NCBI GenBank assembly: GCA_029531795.1
Contig: JAPEIS010000010.1
Span: 806,001-870,000 of the forward strand
DNA: 64,000 nt
Direction of reading: 5' to 3'
Origin: Sclerotinia nivalis
Taxonomy: Eukaryota > Ascomycota > Leotiomycetes > Helotiales > Sclerotiniaceae
Under the pieces are notes generated by a model that worked only from the letters and a program-made list of their open reading frames with translations, was not told the DNA's origin and ran no database searches. The position numbers were made by a program, and so were the translations under genes. Below, piece by piece: positions 1 through 10,681 of the stretch. How positions within the stretch are numbered: the stretch's first letter is position 1; the number at the start of each line of letters is the position of its first letter.

Positions 1-633
1 ACTCTAGTAAAAATTTCTAACCTCACTTATTACAACTTACTGATAGCTACAGGCCCCGATCCCAAGTTTAATCAATGACACTATCTACTTATGTACGACT
101 CAGTATCTTATCATATCTGAATCGATTTCTTATAGAACTTCAATCGTCTAATTCAAGAGTCGTAATGATGCATACCTAAGTTCTAAGCGATCCTTTCTTT
201 TCCGCCTAGTCTGCGGAGGCGGGAAATGGAAGCCGCCTGGATAAGATGGAACTAACGATAATAAAATGCCCTGTGTGGCCTGCATGGCATGGAAGTATAA
301 ACCTCCGCACGCTAGGGAGTAACTATTCTTATTGATCAAACTTTCCCTCATTTTCATGGTTTTCCTTTTTTTTCAAAACGCAGATTTAGAGTCCGCAGTT
401 TTATACTTTCGGGCCGCACAAGTAGAAGTAAATGCAATCAGCGCAGGCATCAACCTTTTGCTTATAGACAGAAAAGTCCATTTACACCCTGAAGCTCATT
501 ATCGTAGCTCTGATATGCCATATGGCGTGTAGGTATGTAAATTTCTTCGCCTCATATATGGAGTTTGTTAAAGATTTATCTATAGGATAAGTGACACACA
601 GATTTAAAGTGCCGTTTTGGTACTTTCTATCAA
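1..633. other. Intergenic, no gene seen
   Basis: Moderately AT-rich sequence with only short overlapping open frames on both strands, none with a recognisable domain or a matching splice partner. It is the 3' flank of the nitrilase gene. Confidence 0.5.
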
Positions 634-1723
634 CTAAACCTGCGCGCTGCCCACCGGAACCCTCTCCTTATCATCCACGCTCAGCCATAGCAAATCAGGT
701 CGACTATAATGACCACAGACATCCAAGAAACTCTTGCACTTAATAATTTCATCCAGATCAAGATCCGCGTAGATGAACCCCTCCACTGTTTCCGGCAAGT
801 CTTCAGACAACTTTCGCCCATCGGGACCAAAAATAGCAGATGTGCCTCCACCGGGTACGTTCATTACAAGACCGTTTCCAGTATCCATCTTGTCGATTCC
901 ATCCTGACTTAGTACTGCGGTAGTATGCAGAACGAATGATTGTGATTCCATGGAATATGACTGCGAAAGGGCTCGGCTCCCTAAAGATATTCCATCAGCG
1001 TGATTATCTCTACATAGAAGTGTGTGCAAACCTACCATCTCTAGACATTGACCAAAGATCCGGTCCTCCAGTATGTTCGTAGACTGGTGGCCATTGCGCC
1101 ACGTGAATACTTTCGTTCTGATTGTAAGTGTGGTATTTGACTAAAGGCAATGCATGTTCCCAGCAAGCCAAAGCGCCTACTCGACCCAGGCCCGCGAGCT
1201 CAACGACGTTCTTCAACGACGAACCGGATGCTTCGCCGAATACGGTTCTCTCCATATGTGTAGCCTTAAGCTTTCGACGCGATATTTGTATAACACCTTC
1301 TTGATCGATAATTGCTTGAGAGATGTAAAGACTGTGGTTCCAGTTCTCGCTAAAGCCTAACACGACTGAGATATTGGATTCTTTCGCCGCCGTACAGATG
1401 CGCTTCATTTCGGGTGAATCAACGCGCAATGAATTCTTGATATAGGTAATGGAGAGATCAAAATCGACACTTCGGGTCCTTGAAGAGATGATAATCGTTA
1501 GCGGGAGCTTGGGAATCGAGGATGGAGGGAAATGCTACCATATCCATGAAGGATACCCGGGGATCCAACATTCGGGAAACGAGACTAGCTGTGCACCATT
1601 GGCAGATGCCTCTTTGATGAGAACGCAAGTTTTGTCAACGGTTTTTTGTAAGTCGAGCCAGACAGGTTCAAACTGTGTCACTGCAACTCGCACATGTTTT
1701 GGGGGTGTAGGTCTTGAGGCCAT
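634..1723 (-). CDS. Nitrilase (carbon-nitrogen hydrolase), 3 exons
   Basis: Enzyme of the nitrilase branch of the carbon-nitrogen hydrolase family, which hydrolyses nitriles to acid plus ammonia; probably cytosolic. Exons by my reading are 1539-1723, 1036-1478 and 634-980, giving 324 residues; the introns are 60 and 55 nt, GT-AG. The three catalytic positions are visible: Glu51 in FPECW, Lys133 in KLKATH and Cys167 in [17 protein letters not shown] after the Glu and MERTVFGE after the Lys are classic nitrilase blocks. The start ATG follows a run of A and precedes ASRPTPP. The C-terminus is short: it stops soon after the conserved HYSRPD region. It diverges from an MFS transporter. Cyanide hydratase is the closest alternative; substrate cannot be told from sequence. 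Confidence 0.9.
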
Positions 1724-1924
1724 TTTTGATAAGAGTGGTTCGTCGAAGTTGTGCTATCTTCTGGGAATTACAAAACTTTTCAGAAAAGATGAGTACTTTT
1801 AACAGAATTGCATATTTATTCTTTTTGCGAGATTAGTCACTAAGTTAATTTGGTGATTTAGTTGATTGGTTTTAGATCCGCTGAGGCTCGGATCGTGTCA
1901 TGCCATGAAATGAAGCTATCGCAG

Positions 1925-1940
1925 CGGCATATTCGAGCCG
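1925..1940. promoter_or_regulatory. CGG-N10-CCG palindrome, candidate Zn2Cys6 site
   Basis: An everted/inverted triplet CGG at 1925-1927 and CCG at 1938-1940 with exactly 10 bases between, in the 447-bp divergent promoter of the nitrilase and the transporter. CGG triplets at fixed spacing are the usual targets of Zn2Cys6 dimers (Put3 uses this spacing). A Zn2Cys6 gene lies next to the transporter. Binding is inferred. Confidence 0.4.
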
Positions 1941-2034
1941 CCGCTTGTCTGATAAGACCAAGACCATGTCAATGAAACCACTTGATAAGATCAGAATAAT
2001 GTCATATGCTGGATATCAAGAAATAAATTCATAA

Positions 2035-2040
2035 TATAAA
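2035..2040 (+). promoter_or_regulatory. TATA box candidate for the MFS gene
   Basis: TATAAA 131 bp upstream of the transporter ATG, at a sensible distance for a fungal TATA element. Short motif, so weak on its own. Confidence 0.35.
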
Positions 2041-2170
2041 GACCTGCAAATGTTATGTTTTGGAAATATGTACTCAGCTCTTGTCATTATCTTCATATCT
2101 TCATAGAATTCAAATAATTATATTTCTCTTTTCAAATTGTGCGCATCTGTTCTCTGAAAGCAACATCAAA

Positions 2171-3926
2171 ATGGTCTTCGGCATTCTAGAGCCAGCTTCA
2201 AACATAACCCCATCTTGTACCAATCTTCTAGAGAGTTTGGGTAATGCATCAAACCCAGAGGGAGCCGAGACACAAGTCATCCTTGTTCCAAAGCCATCCG
2301 AATCACCATTAGATCCATTGAACTGGCCTCAATATAAGAAAGAACTTCTCTTCGCAACCATTGTTTTCGGAGCATGTGCAGCCGGCTCACTTGGACCTGT
2401 TCTTGTGCCTGGTTTCACTGCCGTCGCCGTATTACTCGATGTTCAGTTAACAGATATGGCCCTTCTGAACGGGAGCTTGATCATGACTCTTGGGCTGAGC
2501 GCATACCTATGTCCCTGCATAGCTGAAGTCTATGGAAAGCGGATGGTATATCTTGTTACGACAATTATAGTTGTGGCTGGATGTTGTTGCGCTGGGGCAG
2601 CAAACTCATACCATTCACTATTGGGGGCACGCGCAATACAAGGTGAGCTTGAGGACATGTCGCGGGATTGTAAAACTGTTTGAGCATTGCTAATCAATCG
2701 CAATAGGACTCGGAATGGGTGGCTTTTATGCTATGGCGGGTACCTCTTCGATTACCGACATATTCTTCGTGCACGAGCGTGGTAAACGTATTGGACTTTG
2801 GAACTTCAGCGTCATGATCTCGAACAACCTCACACCAATCGTGAGCGGATATGTAATATCAAGTTTGTCCTGGCATTGGAGCTTTTGGCTTCTAGCAATC
2901 CTTTGGGTTGTGATTCTAGCAGCAACTCTTGCTTGTTTCCCCGAAACGACTTTCTATCGCGACACAAGCTCAGATAACTCCGTTGAAGTCGAAATGCTTG
3001 AGGAGGATAACTCAACGCCCCAAAATAACAAACTTGACAATCCTGCACAGACTACCAGCTCGCCACGTCATGAGGCCGAAAACTTTGACGTTGAGAAATA
3101 CTCTCAAGCATCTAGTTGGAAATATCATTTTGGATTTGGCGCTGTAAAGTTTCACAACCAAAGCCGCGTCTTCAAGCTTTGTGTGGATCCAATTATTCTG
3201 TTGGCACATCCCGCAGTCCTTTGGGGATGCGTAATGTGGTCAGCGGTTTTCACATGGATTATTCTGATTGGTGCTGTGGTTTCTCAAATTTTCGGAGCAC
3301 CACCATATAGCATGAGCACAACCGCAGTCGGAAATCTTGCTGGTATTGCACCTCTTATTGGGTCCACGATTGGAACGCTTACTGGGGGATGGTCCTGTGA
3401 TAAAGTAGCCGGATATCTGGCGTTACGGAACCGTGGTGTGTATGAGCCAGAATTTCGTCTTCTTATCATCATACCAGCATTCGTTGCCATGGCCATTGGC
3501 GGATTTGGTCTTGGGGCTGCAATTGATAAAGGCCTCTCACCAGTTACGTGCGGTGTTTTTATGGCGATTTTGAACTTCGCTGTTGGGGCTGGGTGTACTG
3601 GCGTTGTTGCATACACCAACGATGTTTGCAGCCAGCGATCTAGTGAAGCTTTTGGTCTTACTATGGTAAGCTATCATTTCTTTGAAAAAGATGAGAAAAT
3701 AAATGTCTAACATTTAGCTTAGATTATCAAGAGCGCCTTTGCATTTGGCCTCACCTTCGTTTTCAACGACTATTATAGTGCAGCTGGGCCTCTTGTATTC
3801 TTCTCAACCTTCACAGCTCTGACCCCAGGTGTCATGCTGACGACAATTCCGATGTATGTCTTCGGAAAGAGAATACGAGCATGGGCAGATACAAAGAGTG
3901 CATTAACGTTCTCTGAACCTAAGTAA
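2171..3926 (+). CDS. MFS transporter, 3 exons
   Basis: Major facilitator superfamily membrane transporter, drug/small-molecule antiporter type, 544 residues. Exons 2171-2642, 2707-3665 and 3723-3926; the introns are 64 and 57 nt. Splicing at 2642/2707 restores the motif GARAIQGLGMGG, and the third exon supplies the last helices and a KRIRAWAD tail. The N-terminal cytoplasmic part carries LDPLNWPQYKKE, typical of fungal MFS proteins just before helix 1. The central loop is acidic and Ser/Asn-rich, after CFPETTFYRD. ATG at 2171 (CAAAATGGT) is preferred over an upstream in-frame ATG at 2060, which would add a poor hydrophobic leader. It is divergent from the nitrilase and convergent with the regulator, so it may export or import a nitrile-related compound; this is inference from context. 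Confidence 0.9.
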
Positions 3927-3983
3927 TGCATTTATATGATGGGAGTAAAAGTATATAGTGGTAGCGATAAAAGAGGACATTAT

Positions 3984-6185
3984 TCAAGATTGATCCATAG
4001 AGGGAAATAACCAACTCAGATCGTTTAATTGAAAAGGGTCACCCCTCTCGTAGATCCCAAATGTGAAATCGGGTTGCGCCAAATCTTCACCTCCCTTAAT
4101 TTCTGTCGAATCGAGATTTTCGGCAAAAGGAATATTGGTTAGATCAGCTGGGTAGGACATGGAAAATATGTCATCTTTGTTTTGCATCTGAGAAGTGACT
4201 GTATTTTGGTCATTTGCTGACAATTCAACATTGCTCTGACTTGGATACTCTCTTTGAACATCAGTAGAAAGAGGATAGCTCAATCTCATTGGCAGTGCGA
4301 ACACCACAGACCATCTATGGGCAAGTTCTTGGAGTAATGCGATAGCCTTGCGTAGTCGCTTCCAAGCAAACTTCATTTGGCCTAATGCTTCTATGCACTC
4401 TCGGAATTGATGGACTGATCGCTTACGTAAAGTGCCATTGGAGGAGGTCGCACTAAGCAGATGCATAATGGCTGCGGTAAGGACATGGTGTACTACGGAA
4501 AATGGGGCAATCTGGAGGTATCCGGCCTTTCGGTAGTCTCGCAGCAGACTCGTAATAGCAACAGCAGAAGAAGTTGATGATTGAACAGCCACCCGGTAAA
4601 GAGCGCTATTGGGATCTTCGCGCAATAAAGGCCGCTGCACCAGTATGATGCACGTGTGATATGTCATCCGAAAAGTGAGCATGCCGCTAGACTGTGCACT
4701 TCGGTGATTTGACAGATGAATGTTTGTTTCATTATAAAAAGTAGACAGCTTTTCGCGAGCATCGAAAAAAAGTTTGTTGCGACTCTGGCTGTCCAGTTCG
4801 TGAAACTGGAAGGAATAACTAAATTCGTCAGTTGAATATTAGATATTCTAATTGGTTGACATACATTTGATCCATGTACTTATCAAATATAAAAAGGAGC
4901 TGACACTCGTAATTAAACACGAGTTCGGTGAGTGACACTGATGATGTTAGAATAATCTCTAACCACGGAGTCCTGACACGAGTCCATGGAATGGCACATT
5001 GTCGTCCTAGGCTTAGCGTGGCAATCCTTGAAAAGATCAGTCAAGATTCGTAGCTGCATCAAGCTAACTTACCGGTCAATACGAAACCAAAGCCAAAACG
5101 TTCGGATGCGTGAGTTTTTATCCTCGGGCGAGATGCCTGCGATGTTTTGATACTCCACTACATGCAAACCAAGGTGTGTTGTTAAAGCCGCACCCATACC
5201 TAGGCACAGCAATCAGTCAATCTGTGAATTTACGACTATCGATAGAACTAACAGTTATACATCCATGCCATGTTTTCGTTGTCTAAAGTGAGATCTCGCC
5301 AGCACAGCATTGCTAATGCCCGAATCACAAGGAGCGACGGACAGCTTTGGCAACATTGCTGTACAAGACTCCCAGCGTGCAAGTAAAACATATTGCTAAT
5401 ATGAGTAGCATTATCTCTTTTCGAATAACATGCCGCAAGAGCAAACATTGCAGTTCGTAGCAATAGCTCATCCAATTTAGCTTCGGTATTGTGAAAAGTG
5501 AACTTATCGAGAAAGGACGACTCAAGAAATTGATTATCCGGGTTCACCACAGAGCTAAAAATATCCAACAGCTCCTGCTGTAACACATAGTCTACAAGAC
5601 ACTCGTCTAAGGAAGGCATCTTAGATGTCATGGTAATTTGGCCAGTGTGAAGCTGGGTATCACTTCTAGGTTCTTGCGGAGTAGAAATGAACTGGAGGTT
5701 GGATGATGGGCCAATGAATGAAGTACCTCCGTTGCTATCTATCTTCAGCTTCCACATCATATTCCCTACCTCGTCGATTGCAGAAGCTAGTCGTGTTTCA
5801 CGATCGGAAGCAACGCCAGAAGATTCACCAACTGCCGAGGTTGTGGGTGTGATGTAAATTGACTCCGAGGTCGCATTACGCGTAACCGTGTTGGAGGAAG
5901 CGTCATTCTCTAGCTCTTTCACTCTTTGACGAAGTATGTCAATTTGTTCTTCAAGTTGTGCAATCTCATCCGGGTCTCTTCTGCGTCTGAACGAATGTGG
6001 ATTAGATAGGACTAGGAAGTAGAGGTCGGACATCATTCTCACTTCCGGTTGTTTCGTTCATCATCATAAATACAGTCTCTTTCCTGCGCCAGACATGAGG
6101 AGCATTGCGGCTTCCCTCCGTCGCATTTGCGCTTCCTTCGGCGGCATTCAGCACACGCAAGCTCTATTCTTTTGGTGCGGTCCAT
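3984..6185 (-). CDS. Zn2Cys6 transcription factor, 5 exons
   Basis: Nuclear fungal-type regulator of 666 residues. Exons in coding order: 6043-6185, 5253-5986, 5073-5199, 4865-5026, 3984-4818; introns 56, 53, 46 and 46 nt. Exon 1 holds a complete binuclear zinc cluster, CAECRRRKRKCDGGKPQC followed by SSC and C, six cysteines with family spacing. Exon 2 begins with a basic RRRDP linker and a leucine-heptad coiled coil (AQLEEQIDILRQRVKELEND) suited to dimerisation. The middle, including LTTHLGLHV and the fungal-specific regulatory region, is spread over exons 2-5. The acidic C-terminal tail is a likely activation region. The 3' end lies 57 bp from that of the MFS gene. Each splice was chosen because both flanking frames join and the summed length is a multiple of three. 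Confidence 0.88.
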
Positions 6186-6986
6186 GCAAGTATTTTAAGC
6201 GGTTGAGCGGATCAACCTGGAAGTAACAAATGGAACAGGTCATTTATTCCATTAACGGATAGAATTCGAAGCTGTTTGGTCAAATGCTACGGACATTTGA
6301 TGGTAGTCTGATCGTCGTAGGTGATTGAGGTTGTGCGTCTTACCACGTAATGATTACATAGCAGTGGCACGTGATGCTACCAAAGTTAATTCGCACAAAG
6401 CGGGGTGGCTTTGCTACCCCTCATCGTTCCTTTCTTGGCACAGATTGAGCAGGTATACTAGGGAATACGGTTGGGCGATATGTAATGATATAATCACTCA
6501 TATCGCTCAACCCATTATGGATATATAATAATGGTCAACTTAACTATCGATGAAAATGTGAAGTAGATAATTCTAAAAGTGGAAAATTATGAATTTATTG
6601 GATTTCCTGAAATCATATAATATTTACTCTGTGAATTTACTCTTCCTTACACTCCCTCTCTTTTTCTGTTATTATCAAAATTTGAAGACATATAATGATT
6701 ATTCTATATTGAAGAAAAATAAACAGTATAGAGAGAAAAGCGAGTAGAAAAAGAAAAGAAATCCAACTTACTTTTAAATTTTAAATCTATATTCATTTCA
6801 TTTACTTTAGGTTGAGTGTAACTGAAAATAATCATATTTACCGACTTGGATTCCTGATCAGAGATTTGAGATGTTAAAATTACTATAGATTTTGATGAGG
6901 GTATCTGCTAAGATTCTGCTTTGATATGTGTTATTTGATATATTACTTCAATCTACCTCAATTTAACCATGAATGAAGCTAGCAAA
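6186..6986. other. Intergenic, no gene seen
   Basis: Region between the regulator's start and the SurE gene's end. The half near 6500-6950 is AT-rich and looks like 3' flank. No supported coding region. Confidence 0.5.
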
Positions 6987-7987
6987 TCAAGGTAAACAGG
7001 TGAGAATGCTCGAGAGTTTGTTCAAAACAATCGATTGGTTGGCAGCAGTGGCATCCCTCTTGTTGGTTCCACCAATACTGATACTGGCATAGCATCCAGA
7101 CGTTCCAATAACAGTAGTCTCGGTAGGAAGTCTACCTCCATTGTTGCAAGTAACGACATCGGAACCACTGACCCCGGCAACCGCAGTGTAGATTCTGGAG
7201 AAGACGAAGCTGTAATCAGAAACCTTTGTGCAACCGGCAGTTTGAGGATAGTTGACGTTCAAGAAAGTCTTTTCCGGAAGGTATGGAGTGCTAGAAGCGG
7301 TGAGGGCGTCAACTACAATTGCCGATAATTCGGCGTAGATGGTGGAATATGCAGGTACAGCAACGTCCCAACCTATTGAGGATCCTTCGGCTCCACTGAA
7401 AGCAATTGCCGGTATACCAAGACCTACTGCCTCAATGGCCGCTCCAACAGTACCAGAGATGAACGATATAACACCGGTGTTCACTACCAGTCATTAGCTT
7501 GAATTCCATCTAAGGAACATTCCAAAAGATTACATACCGCCAACGTTTGGACCAGTAACAGCAAGGTCAGGGGCACCTCCGAAATACCCGGGAGATAAGG
7601 TGCTAATGCCATAATTCATCGCCTCCGCAGGGTAAGAGTTGACGTAGTTGAACTGAGGTGCTGAGGCATTGTATCCCACCGCTGGACTACCACTTGGGCA
7701 AGAATTGTATTCGCATGCCTCAGTGAGTTTGGTAGGCGTACCAGTAAGAGAACCTTTTCATGATAGTTAGATTTGTTCTCTCAAACGCAAAAGAGAATAA
7801 TTTCCATACCAGAACCACTCTTGTTTTCCGCAGGAGCAGAAACGAGAACATCATGCCCCGAACTAGTCAGAGCAGTGTATAAAGTTCGAATGTTCATTTC
7901 AGCCCATCCGTCGTCATTAGCGGAAACAATATTCAATGCCTGGGCCACGGCCGGAAGCAAGGCCAAAGATGCAGTTGCGAAACGCAT
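6987..7987 (-). CDS. Secreted SurE-like acid phosphatase/nucleotidase, 3 exons
   Basis: Member of the SurE survival-protein family, metal-dependent phosphatases acting on nucleoside monophosphates or other phosphomonoesters. 296 residues from exons 7810-7987, 7538-7753 and 6987-7483, introns 56 and 54 nt. A signal peptide (MRFATASLALLPAVAQA) precedes IVSANDDGW, where the paired Asp25-Asp26 are the metal ligands. The KSGSGS block forms across the first splice, and GPNVGVNTG forms across the second. SGTVGAAIEAVGLGIPAIAFSG then matches the family's core. The leader suggests secretion or the vacuole rather than the cytosol. Asn-x-Ser/Thr sites are present. No neighbour shows a clear functional link. 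Confidence 0.9.
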
Positions 7988-8102
7988 GGTTGATAGCTCG
8001 TTGCAGGACTGACGAATTTACAGCTTGAAATAATTGACTTGAGACCGAGGGGATGACAGCGCGAGGAGCTTCTGGAGACTCCATACTGGGTGAACCATAC
8101 GA

Positions 8103-8109
8103 TTATATA
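8103..8109 (-). promoter_or_regulatory. TATA box candidate for the SurE gene
   Basis: TATATAA on the minus strand, about 116 bp upstream of the SurE start codon. Short motif, modest support. Confidence 0.35.
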
Positions 8110-8514
8110 CTCTAAATTCTTAGAATAAAAATGTGATTTCCATTCACCGTTCAACTGCATGCGGAGTCGACTTCAAAGTTCATAGAGTGGATTTGCGGAG
8201 ATTGCGACAATAACACGATCCACGCTCCTACCATTGTTCGCCCCCCTGGACCACCAAGGAATGGTCTTCTCATAGGCACGTGTAAAAATAAAAGAATTTC
8301 ACGATTGAAATGAGAATAGTTGGATCGGAATAATGAGGGATAAAAGCTTGTCTTGTATGGAGTAAAGTACCGCAATCTCAAACGCTGTGCATAAGTACGG
8401 TCTGATCTTTGGCTCCAGAAACGGCCTTCCATATTTAGCCTTTGGCGCCGAGTATGGGGTCATCTTCCTGCCACAATCCCCACAGATCACGGCACTCGAG
8501 GCCAAAACTTATGA

Positions 8515-8675
8515 TTTTGTTGTTAGAGTTCAATCATTGGGAAAGTTTGCTTGATTCTCGGTAGAGGTTTGCGTTCTTCTTTGTAATAACAAAACTATAA
8601 TTTTGTTGTTAAAGTTCAAGCATTCAGAAGGGACGTTGGACACTAGGAAAGGATTTGTATTCTTCTTTGTTAACA
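8515..8675. repeat. Diverged direct duplication, two units
   Basis: Two units of about 75 bp begin with TTTTGTTGTTA and share an AAGTTCAA-type core and a TTCTTCTTTGT end (about 8515-8591 and 8601-8675). Their middles differ considerably. No coding role seen. Confidence 0.5.
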
Positions 8676-9057
8676 TGAAATTTTACATGATGCTGTGATT
8701 GAAAGTAGAGAAATGGAGGGGTAGATAGTTGAATTATCATATAATCTCGAGAGATTCGCGGTCTTGACATGCGGACTTTTTCTCGTCGGATGAATATCGG
8801 GCCGCCTTTGTGATCTCGATTATTGGCCAGATTATCGTGGCTAAAGATTTCTGCTTGGTTAGCCACATTTAAACTTTAACCATTGTCACCGGAAAACCCG
8901 GAATATCAGGCAGGATTGGTATGATATTTATCCGACCGGAGTTAAACCGAATGGCAAAACTGCGAATCTCTCGAGTACAGTAGTCGGTTCGGGATTCCGT
9001 TTAGTTAAACTATTTGGTACCCGCCTGACTAAGCTTTAATTCACTGAGTGCAAAATC

Positions 9058-9078
9058 AAAAAAAAAAAAAAAAAAAAG
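9058..9078 (+). repeat. Poly-A tract
   Basis: About 21 consecutive A residues, just past the 3' end of the tRNA gene (which is on the other strand). Confidence 0.8.
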
Positions 9079-9117
9079 GTGCGACCAAAAGTTGTGTCTA
9101 GGAACAAAAAAGCAAAC

Positions 9118-9124
9118 AAAAAAA
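9118..9124 (-). terminator. Pol III T-run terminator
   Basis: Seven T on the minus strand, about 33 nt beyond the 3' end of the tRNA-Cys gene; a normal RNA polymerase III stop signal. Confidence 0.55.
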
Positions 9125-9156
9125 GTTGTCTGAATTCTTCGCTGTGAAGCAATTGA

Positions 9157-9240
9157 AGCTCCCTAACCGGTTCGAACGATTGACCTGAAGATATTTGTAC
9201 GAAACTGCAATCTTCCGCTCTACCACTGAGCTAAAGGAGC
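9157..9240 (-). tRNA. tRNA-Cys(GCA) with a 12-nt intron
   Basis: Minus-strand cloverleaf. Acceptor GCTCCTT pairs with AGGGAGC, followed by discriminator T. The D arm is GCTC-AGTGGTA-GAGC. The anticodon stem is GAAGA/TCTTC and the T arm is AATCG-TTCGAAC-CGGTT. The stem encloses 19 nt starting TTGCA; a normal 7-nt loop leaves a 12-nt intron after position 37, and the anticodon is GCA (cysteine). Internal A box (TAGCTCAGTGG) and B box (GTTCGAACC) are intact, and a T-run lies downstream. Confidence 0.88.
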
Positions 9241-10681
9241 CAGAGGAGCGAAGGCAATTCATGATTGATTGGGAAACATCACGTTGTCTGCCAATATATT
9301 CTAGGCAAATGCCATAACACCGCCAGATCCGATCCACATTCCAAACACAAAGAAGTTCTATTGGACGTTGTCACCATGCAGGTACTCGACGGCCAGTCAG
9401 TTGCATACAAAGGTAACAAAGTCAACAAAGAGCAAAGAACCTTGACATCGATATTTAAATACCCTTCGTATTGAATCGAAGTACGGCCACCAATAGCCTC
9501 GGTTATCGATCTCAGTATCCTCGAATGCCAAGGATTTGATGGGTGCTGTATCTGAATACTTGTAGTGATTCGTTAGAAGCCTTGAGAAATGTCGATGACT
9601 GAAATTCATGTTGTTAATTCAATCGACGAGTCCTATGATGTTCTCGAATCTTTTTGCTTTGCCTTTCAGGGTTAAAGGAGGGTTTTGTTGGGGAGCGTGG
9701 GGGGGATCTAAACTCCTCATCAGCTCTACTCGAGTAATGTTTTTCTTATATCGACGCCCCAATACCCCGCGTTTTATGCCATTTATTGCCCAAACATCAC
9801 GATAGGTAGTTCCTGAAAGCAAGACCGCCTATACTCATTTGTAAAAAGGCGCCTTCGAGGAAAATCATCCATCTTCTGTATGATTGTCAACAGATTTCCA
9901 TCCGTAGTCCGAACAGCTGTTGACTAATGGCATCTCGAGTCCCCATCACTGCAGCTTGTACAGATTAGCTGATATTTTTGTCTAGTTGGAATAACAACGT
10001 GAAAGAATATCAAACTGGCAATTGAGTAATATATGTTCTTTTTATAATTTTTTGGGCGGCGAAACATTTAGACAACTACAGATAGAGCATTATTATTGTG
10101 CTGAATGATCTACGAAAATGATCATTTCATGACTTCTCATTCGAGAGCTGATAATATGGACTTCTACTTTGCCCCATAAGTGCTCATTCTATCAGAGTCT
10201 TGAAGGGCTTTGAATAATTGAAACTGATCGATTTTATATCCTCCTTGGGGATTTGAGCATATTCAGTCCGCACTATCTTATACAGTTCGTCAAATACCCT
10301 CAAAAAGTTGTCTATGCATGGCCGACACTGATAAGTTGGCATATCCAAATATAACCAACGGTACTAAATGGTGACATATTAATACAATTTAATTCTAACT
10401 GATTGATTAATTGATTGATTAAATTAACGTCTACCCTGAGTCTAAGACTATCTAAGACGGCTAGGGGCTCTTACGAATTCCTAACAGATAACATAATATA
10501 GGTAAGCTAGCTTTTTGACCTGGCTATGTACATGATTTGGGCAATTGAGATGAACTCAATTTTTGAATTGAATGAAGGGAGTGAAAACTAGTCCTGGGGG
10601 ATGGACCCCGCCTTACAAATGCTGAAATTTAATTCTAACTACTCTTTATCATTTTCAATCTCATCTCTATTCTATTAGCAT
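9241..10681. other. Intergenic, no gene seen
   Basis: Region between the tRNA-Cys 5' end and the 3' end of the HET-like gene. Only short unsupported frames; around 10380-10440 there are simple TTGATTAA-type repeats. Confidence 0.5.

Larger units (their letters stand above)
7988..9156. other. Intergenic between SurE gene and tRNA-Cys
   Basis: No supported protein gene. It contains a TATA candidate for the SurE gene, a diverged direct duplication (8515-8675) and a poly-A tract (9058-9078). Confidence 0.5.

Noticed and set aside
981..1036. A 26-nt intron in the nitrilase (acceptor at the first TAG)
   Set aside because: Too short. The 55-nt intron ending CTTTAG restores the conserved SMSRDGSRALSQ segment.
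9058..9240. SINE interpretation (tRNA-like head plus poly-A)
   Set aside because: The A run is on the strand opposite to the tRNA and the tRNA folds as an intact gene with its own terminator.
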